Positions 57,155 to 64,000 of a stretch of DNA of 64,000 nt are shown in pieces (the first letter of the stretch is position 1; the number at the start of each line of letters is the position of its first letter). A program made the translations under genes and the position numbers. The stretch covers positions 56,500,025 through 56,564,024 of the forward strand of contig CP136068.1 in the NCBI GenBank assembly GCA_032622095.1, given 5' to 3'. The stretch comes from Siphonodentalium dalli. Taxonomy: Eukaryota; Mollusca; Scaphopoda; Gadilida; Siphonodentaliidae. The notes beneath the pieces were generated by a model. That model was not told the origin of the DNA, made no database searches, and worked only from the letters and a program-made list of their open reading frames with translations.

Positions 57155-58290
57155 AGAGAAAAATGAAACTGTCAATGGCATTGTAGCTCAACTTGGATGG
57201 GGGTAATTTTTCATGTGTTACAAGTCAATAGAGCAATTAGGAATATGGAAAGTTAAAATGTCTAAGAAATACTAGATGTCAACATGAAGCGATATACATG
57301 TATATAAAGTAAAATCCATGTTTTCCAATGAATTCAAAAAAATTATGGCTCCCATCTAGTGGTCACCCCGAAGATCAATATGAAATTGGTGACGAACGGA
57401 TGAGGGATGTGGTCTGTCGGGTGTGCCAAAGGATTTAATCATGGAAAGCGGCAGCCATATTTTCATCAAAATTCAGAAAAATTTGATGCCTCTCATCTAG
57501 TGGTCACCTAAAAGATCCATATGAAGTTTGGTGATAATCAGCGAGGGATGTTGTCTAGGGTGTGCCAAAGGATTTAGTCATGCAAAGAGTAAAATTCAAG
57601 ATGGATGCCGGCGGCCATGTTTTTCAACAAATTTCAGTCAAGATACGAGGCTCCCATCTAGAAGTCACCCCGAATGATGATCGGATGAAGGATGTGATCT
57701 GTATGGTGCGCCAAAGGAATTAGTCATGCAAAGAGTAAAATCAAAGATGGCTGCCGGGGGCCATGTTTTTCATCAAAAATTGTTCAAATTGTATAGCTCC
57801 CATCTACAGGTGATTCTAAACATGCTTGTAAATTTTCAAATCAATTCTCCAATAAATGCGGGCTCCAGGACTCAAATTTGAAATCCAAGATGGCTGCTGG
57901 TGGCCATGTTTTTTAACAAATTGTGGTAAAAATAGGAGGCTCCCATCTAGAGGTCACCCCGAAGATCCATATGAAGTTTGATCATGATTGGATGAGTGAT
58001 GTGGTCTGTATAGTGCGCCAAATGATTTAGTCATATAAAGAGTAAATTCCAAGATGACCGCTGGCGGCCATGTTTTTCAAAAAATTCCGGTCAAAAGAGG
58101 AGGCTCCCATCTAGAGGTCACCCTGAAGATCCATATAAAGTTTGGCGATGATCAGATGAGGGATGTGGTATGTAGGATTTAGTCATACAAAGAGTCAATT
58201 CCAAGATGGCCAATGGCAGCCTTGTTTATCCAACAAATTTCAGGCAAATTATGAGGCTACCATTTAGAGGTCACCCCCGAAGATGTTGCC
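57155..58290 (+). repeat. HINE-1 relative with diverged core units
   Basis: A third start (aatgaaactgtcaatggca, then TAGCTCAACTTGG) directly follows the previous element's end. The core has about six units marked by ggctcccatctagaggtcac and atgatcggatgagggatg. These are a different subfamily from the 53.7-57.1 kb units, though the ggatttagtcatgcaaagag block is shared. No 3' hairpin was found. Confidence 0.7.
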
Positions 58291-58675
58291 TGTAGAGTTT
58301 TGTCATCTTTCAATTACTATCAAAGAAAATTGGCTATCAGCTACCAAACCCCAATTCGAATTGACCTGTATTTTTAGGTAATAAACTAACATGTGAATTC
58401 ATAGAACAATGCAAAATATCATCTGGAAAGCAAGTCGAATAGGCCCACAACACTGGAAAAAATCATTGAACCAAACCCATGCAAATTCGAAATTTACCTG
58501 TACTTTGGTATGACTGAGCCACATACAAAGTTTAGTTGTGATCAAAATAATCCAAACTCAAGTTATCATCCGGAAACCCAAATCTTGACATGCAGACGGA
58601 CAGACTGATTACATGTACATAATTTTTTTAAATGGGCGTATAAAAAATAAACCGGATTCGGAACGAAATTATCAC
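58291..58675 (+). repeat. Unnamed nonautonomous element tail
   Basis: Text such as gagccacatacaaagtttag and a gacggacagactgattacat tail followed by aaatgggcgtataaaaaata resembles the 3' part of dispersed elements in marine invertebrates. It has no other copy in this window. Confidence 0.35.
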
Positions 58676-58880
58676 ATCAACAAGACAGTCAAAGACTGTG
58701 GGGTCGCTCACCAGACTGCAAAAGACTGATAAGACTGGGACTCTGGAGACCACAACAGTCAGAACTTTTCATAATCACTTTAAAAGAAGTAGATCTAAAC
58801 AGGATAGGTGGCTAGAGAGGCTTCATGTATGTAGATCGGTGAATATCTGCCTCAAAATTACCAACTGTTCACTACTGATC
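58676..58880 (+). pseudogene. LINE-1 linker fragment, second copy
   Basis: It matches 16385-16584 closely, including gtggggtcgctcaccagact and tggctagagaggcttcatgt, and stops at the same cactactgatc as the first copy. The translation includes TFHNHFKRSRSKQDRWLERL. The common 3' limit in two separate places suggests a shared processing or truncation point. Confidence 0.8.
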
Positions 58881-59189
58881 TGAACTAAATAGACATGGTG
58901 GTTCTTTCAAAGAACACTTTTCAAGTTTGCCAATTATGTTCTATAGAAGTGGTGGATGTGTTAAATGTCCTTATGAAAGATTTGAACAATACATATGATA
59001 GATTGTTGTTGTAATTGGGAATTAATGACATCTAACAGATCTCCAGGGAATGTTTATAAAAATGTCAGATTTCACTTGGCATGTGTAGGCATACCCCGCA
59101 TACAGTTAGAGCCAAAGTAAATGCTTCTTATTAATGATTCTCTGTCAAGAATTTTAGTAAATATTATTTGAAACCAGGGTGGCAGAAGC
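58881..59189. other. No recognised feature
   Basis: Short unassigned interval without an ORF. Confidence 0.3.
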
Positions 59190-59743
59190 AGTGAAGGGCC
59201 AATAATATTATTTTTTTTTTAATATTTTTTGGAGTTATGTCCCTGGCCCCGCCCACATTTGACCCAGTGACCTCATTTGAACAAATCTGAACCCCAGTCA
59301 CCCAAGGATCCTTCATACCAAATATAAACCCATTTTGCCTGATGGTATTTGAGAAGAGGTTTAAAAGAATTAATATGGAGGAAAAGAGTTATGGCCCTGG
59401 CTTCGCAACTATGACCCAGTGACCTCATTTGAACAAATCTGAACACCAGTCACCCAAGGATCCTTCATACCAAATATGAACCCATTTGGCCTGATGGTAT
59501 TTGAGAAGATGTTTAAAAGAATTACTATGGAGGGAAAGAGTTATGGCCCTGACTTCGCAACTATTTGACCCAGTGAATACGAGTCATCTAGGGAACATCC
59601 ACACCAAATATGAACCCATTCAGTCTTATGGTTCCAGAGGAGAGAAGTTTAAAGAATTGTTTCAGGATGGACAGATGGATGGATGGACGCCCGAGGAGTG
59701 ATGACTATAGCTCCACCGGAGATTTCGTCTCAGGTGGGCTAAA
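59190..59743 (+). mobile_element. HINE-2-like element, complete 3' end
   Basis: About three ~165-bp units start gagttatgtccctggcccc, then gacctcatttgaacaaatct and taccaaatatgaacccattt. A gatggacagatggatggatg tail and a hairpin TAGCTCCACCGGAGA..TCTCAGGTGGGCTAA (59708-59742) follow. The layout is as in HINE-1 but the sequence is unrelated, so this is a second family. Confidence 0.78.
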
Positions 59744-59883
59744 AAAAATCAAAGGTTAAATGAAAAAAAATATCTGATTTTTTTTTTTCATTTTAAATTT
59801 GAATTTTTTTCATTTTTTTTTTTTAAATTAAGCAAAGATTTCAATTTAACAACATTTAAAAAAAAAGAGTTATGTCCCTGGTA
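59744..59883 (+). repeat. HINE-2 head fragment with T/A tracts
   Basis: aaatcaaaggttaaatgaaa, long T and A runs, then gagttatgtccctgg, matching the head of the copy at 60795. It is abandoned after the first unit begins. Confidence 0.6.
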
Positions 59884-60794
59884 TGATTTCATCTGGATAA
59901 GTGGTGGTTCAGAAGGTGGGCCAGCATCACCGAATTGATCCTCAGTCTGATTAGGCCTCAACGGCCAATAGAAACCTAGGATTGAAGTTCTACAATTGAA
60001 GTTGGTGATGCACACACAATGAACACCTCTATTATGCATTTTATCTTCTGCAAATTAGGGGGACATTGAAACTGGACAGGTGGGAAAAGGTCAAAAAGTA
60101 ACTAAAACAAAATTTGATACTTAGGATACTTCCCAGAAGATGAGGCCTAAGCAGAATTAGGTCCCTGGAGGGTGTATTTGGTGATGCTAGCCTGCTGTAC
60201 GGGGTAGCAACACTAAATTCACCCTCTGTGAACCTCATTCTGCAAATGTCAGACACACTATGTCCAGGCTTGAGGAAATGAACAATAGACTTTTCCTATT
60301 TATTCTTGCAGAATAGGTGTTTAACTATTATGCCATGAACCTGTGGATTAACTTAATATTGCAGATAACTGGAATACAGAGTCATCAATCACAGCTTGAC
60401 AGATGGCGTAAACATGTCTGCAAGCAAGCAGTCTCTCCCAGTAGTATCAAGTGTCCATAGTGATAAATTGGCTCCTTCAATAATACAGCCTTCAGCCGTG
60501 TGATGTTCTCTCTAAAATTCATAGGGCATGGCAAAGAGGTGTGAATTATAAAGGGCCATAAGTCTGTTAAAATATATGGGATCAAACCCATATTTGAACC
60601 TGATCTGTATATAGGTGTCAAAAATTCATATACCAAATTGGTGTCGATCAGATGAAAAATGTTTGATTCATCCTGTCTTGGATGAATTCTATATAAAAAC
60701 AAGAGATGAAAGGGTTAAATAAATGATACCAAAATCCAGACAGATGATGAATGTGCTAAGAAAAATCAAGGTAAGAAATATGACGCTGTGATGT
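59884..60794. other. Unassigned interval between HINE-2 copies
   Basis: Several minus-strand ORFs (up to 105 codons) exist. One begins after a pyrimidine-rich acceptor-like stretch near 60690, but no family is recognised. Text such as ccaaattggtgtcgatcaga resembles repeat cores on the plus strand, so a repeat origin is preferred. Confidence 0.3.
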
Positions 60795-61388
60795 GTCTAA
60801 AAAAAAATTAAAGGTCAAAATGCAAAAATGTAATTTTTTGTTTTTAGAGTTATGTCCCTGGCTCTGCCCCTATTTGACCCAGTGACCCCATTTGAACAAA
60901 TCTGAACCCTAGTCACCCAAGGTCCCTCCGAACCAAATATAAGCTAAATCAGAACAATGTTTGTTGAGAAGAAGTCATTCTAAGAATCACTATGAGTTAT
61001 GGTCCTGGTTTCTCAACTAATTGACCGGGTGACCTCATTTGAACAAATCTGAACACCAGTCACCCAAGGACCCTCCATACCAAATATTAGCTAAATCGGC
61101 CCAATGGTTCTTGACAAGAAGTTGTTGTAAGAATTACTATGGAGGAATAGAGTTATGGCCCTGGTTTCGCAACTATTTGACCCAGTGACCTCATTTGAAC
61201 AAATCTGAATGCGAGTCACCTAGGGAACATCCACATCAAATATGAACCAAATCGGTCTTACAGTTCCAGAGGAGAAGATGTTCAAAGAATTGTTAACGGA
61301 TGGACGGACGGATGAACGGATGGACGGATGGACGGACGAGGAGTGATGACTATAGCTCCACCGGAGACTTCGTCTCAGGTGAGCTAAT
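60795..61388 (+). mobile_element. HINE-2-like element, most complete copy
   Basis: The head taaaggtcaaaatgcaaaaa is followed by three ~165-bp units, a (gacggatg)n-type tail and the hairpin TAGCTCCACCGGAGA..TCTCAGGTGAGCTA (61353-61386). It is nonautonomous. Confidence 0.8.
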
Positions 61389-62029
61389 AAAAGTATAATG
61401 TAAATCAAATTAGTTATCAATGTCGCGTCTAAAATGGCAAATACTCATTGTTTTGGACAAATTGGGGTTAAGAGTGGAGATACGGACAAGTTGCAGTACT
61501 ATACAGACCTTCTCAAAATAAGTGCCCCTCTTGCGTTGGAACCGCTTTGAGAATTGACCATCGACATGGTTCTCGTGTTAACGCAACGCGGTCGTAACGT
61601 TACTCCAACGCGGTTGTGATTTAGCCTTGATATTTAGTGTTTTGTCAATCCATATTATTCCTCATACCATTAACTACATGTACTTGCAGAAATAATCAAA
61701 TTTGTTTTTTATTTGTGTTGTTGTTTTTTATTTATGGGGGGGGGGGGGGGTGGGTCTGTTTTATAAATCCTGAATATCGATAATTTGTTTATTTATCAGT
61801 CTACTTTATGAAAATGGTGTCATATTACCTATTATAATACATAATTTGGAGGTTCAAAAGAGCTATTTATTGCATATTTGCTGATATATTTTACGTTTAT
61901 CATCAATTCATGTTATGGCTGCAATAACTGGTGTTAATGTAACTGAATTCCCGCTCTAGAGACTTGTTTGAGACTGTTCAAATATTCCAAAATAAATCAC
62001 TCATTACTTGCGCCAGTCCATGCTGGACG
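61389..62029. other. No gene; G-rich tract
   Basis: AT-rich with a long G run near 61737-61750. Nothing else is recognised. Confidence 0.3.
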
Positions 62030-62043
62030 CAAGTAATGTTTTC

Positions 62044-62180
62044 GGTGCGGATATTTGTCTGTTTATTTGTCTGTTTATTTGTCTGTCCTTCCGTGTAGAG
62101 ATGGGCCGATACTGGTGTTATCGGTAACGCCGATACCGATAAATTACGTTTTGTTATCGGCAGATACCGATACCGATATA
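62044..62180 (+). repeat. tttgtctg microsatellite and ccgata-rich segment
   Basis: Three units of tatttgtctgttt lie just before tagagatgggccgatactgg, a hAT-like start. Repeated ccgataccgata follows, with the complementary ttatcggt nearby. No matching right terminus was found. Confidence 0.5.
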
Positions 62181-64000
62181 TTATACAGACCTGTATATAT
62201 CCCAATAATATGAATACAATTTAAGTAAACTGAAACATCCGTGTATACTGTGTAAGGATATATATCGGCGGATGTCGACATAGAAATCGGGGACGACACG
62301 TAGCCTACAAGTATATATACATTGTGAACATGGTAAGTATACTGGACATTACTAGTAAGTGAATTCCCGACGGTAAGTATATACTTGGGGAACGATGGCA
62401 TGACATCACTGTCACATCAGGATTGCCCACGGAAATAATTATGTTTAAAGTTTGGGCTGCACGCGGCATCAATGTCAGAATATTGTGCACGCATAAATTA
62501 AAAATCTTTCGAGTTAATGGCAGTCTTTATTGACGATCAAAGAACTTCCGCATACACATTGGAATCTGGACAAACATTTTGTCATATATACATTGAAAAT
62601 AAATTCCAATTCAGTCGTCAGAAATAAATGCTACAAATAAAAACACGGAGTCTTGCGTGGCTAAATTGTCCGTGAATGATATCAATCAGTGTTGAGTGAA
62701 AGCTCGCTTTGTTCTAAGCCGCCAGCACGTAACGTTGTATACATCAAGTATTTTTCATGTCGCAAAGCTTGTGGCATCACAGAGGTGTTTAACTTTGTCT
62801 TTGTTCATTCTTGGCGCCCTGTGAAATCGTACATTGGCCTACTGCTGGTGTGTTCACGTCAATCAAACTGTAAACATGGCTATATTAGCCTGGTCCCCGC
62901 CCACAAATTATATCGATAGATAAGGAGTCACGGGACGCTATGCTATATTGGAAACATGAATATTAAATTATTAATTACCTTTCGCAGATCGGGGAATTCC
63001 CACCGATACGGAAATAAAATTTACCATGAGTGTCTAGGCAGGATATTTGTTCAATATATTATGTACACATTATTATTAATCGAGGAATAAATATTGTTTA
63101 TACTAAACTTGGTCGAGGTTTACTAAGACTGCACGGTCACGTGACGATTTTTCCCGACCCTGTGTACAGAGGGATTATTTGTTCATCATCTTATTCACAT
63201 CCATTCAAATTCACTAAATGTCGGGACACCACATAAATTGGTTTCTATAGAGTATAGACAAAACACAATTAATACCGGTTATTTCCGGGCTATATTTGTA
63301 CATTCATGTACATCATTACGACAGAGTCTAAAACCGGATCAGCAGGGGTTACTGAGTACGACTCGGTACGTGCTCAACTTGGCAGACCATCTCACACCTC
63401 GTGCGCGCGCAATTGAGCTCTTTTGGAAGCCAATGATCGGTGTGCATGATCAAAGCACAATGCAGTCACCGGATGTGTGACTTCATGGCATGGACTGCAC
63501 GTGTCTGTTTGATGTTGCCGCTAAACATTTGAGTGATGAAAGCATGGAATTGACATGTTTGTGAACATGATGACTCGATGAGCATTTGTACTTGAGTGTT
63601 GCATTATACGCAAAATATATGCGACGTGTGATGCTTGTAGGCCTAATTAGAAAGTTTTTACACACGGTCATTGAAGTTGCTCAGCCTGAATTTCAAAGGC
63701 CGTTCATCCCGACACTATTCAACACATGTTTATTTGAGCTTTCACTCTGTCAATCAGGGTACCCTATTGCTCATAATGCTCACTGCTCAGTGCTAATAGA
63801 TGTTTGCGATCCCGATTTGTTTTTGTGTCACTGACAGTACACTGTAGCCCATTGCAAGTATCCATAAAACGATATACTATGTCTGCATTAATTACATGTA
63901 ATTATGCTTAGGCCTACCACTGAGCGATTTTTATCCAAAATGATGTACTTTATACACAAATATGACACCTTTAAGTTACTGTTACATCGTTTTGCCGTCA
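62181..64000. other. No recognised feature
   Basis: Several ORFs of 60-85 codons occur (for example 62689-62919, 63238-63480 and 63586-63834 on plus), but none shows a recognised domain, a convincing splice border or repetition. It could be intergenic or intronic. Confidence 0.3.

Noticed and set aside
60385-60702. 105-codon minus-strand ORF after an acceptor-like tract
   Set aside because: The plus-strand text resembles repeat cores, the peptide has no recognisable family, and no donor or partner exon was seen.
1-64000. tRNA, rRNA or other structural RNA genes
   Set aside because: No stretch was seen with tRNA A/B boxes plus cloverleaf arms or with rRNA-like conserved cores. Visual inspection cannot exclude a degenerate SINE-type tRNA relic; a covariance-model scan would decide.

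Overview
The window looks like a repeat-dominated stretch of an animal nuclear genome, most likely a marine lophotrochozoan and probably a mollusc. It is AT-rich and has no operons, ribosome-binding sites or compact bacterial genes. Coding traces are short and show splice-like borders. Most of the sequence is layered transposable-element debris: APE-type LINEs, Helitrons, arrays of about 165-bp repeats that resemble bivalve pearl/HINE-type elements, and many MITEs whose target-site duplications can still be read. The taxon is inferred from repeat style and one receptor-like exon, not from a marker gene.

Layout, left to right. (1) 1-8756 is a giant inverted repeat: arms 350-4071 and 5612-8756 around a purine-rich 1.5-kb spacer. 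One arm holds an insertion that the other lacks. (2) 8889-9385 is a small minus-strand Helitron. (3) 9540-12700 holds degenerate tandem repeats. (4) 13523-13639 looks like the last coding exon of an invertebrate gustatory-receptor-like gene, followed by a ~50-bp tandem array. (5) 14482-20075 is an APE-type LINE (LINE-1 here, a local label) broken by a ~1.5-kb composite insertion and a perfect palindromic MITE; a related long-TIR element lies at its left edge. (6) 21102-21578 is a TTAA-flanked MITE. (7) 21790-27342 is a second giant palindrome; its right arm carries another TTAA MITE and its inner arms carry mirrored remnants of one unrecognised coding region. (8) 28481-40400 is a second LINE (LINE-2) split by a transposase-bearing segment (29030-30340) and by an 8.47-kb TIR element (30627-39095), which itself contains further elements. 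(9) 40400-45500 holds tandem mariner-like MITEs, a Harbinger-like MITE and local duplications. (10) 45794-51092 is a head-to-tail cluster of nonautonomous Helitrons, one split by a 2.9-kb HINE-like element. (11) 51093-52350 is mostly unique and has a possible minus-strand terminal exon. (12) 52356-58290 is more HINE-like material with a hAT-like insertion. (13) 58290-61390 has a LINE-1 fragment and a second HINE-like family. (14) 61390-64000 shows little that can be recognised.

No intact protein-coding gene can be demonstrated. The best candidates for non-transposon coding sequence are the receptor-like exon at 13523-13639, the minus-strand terminal exon at 52056-52257, and the 193-codon ORF at 29579-30160, which may itself belong to a transposon. 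The strongest structural evidence comes from nested insertions: several boundaries are fixed by target-site duplications, by reading frames that resume across the insertion, or by an empty-site copy elsewhere in the window.
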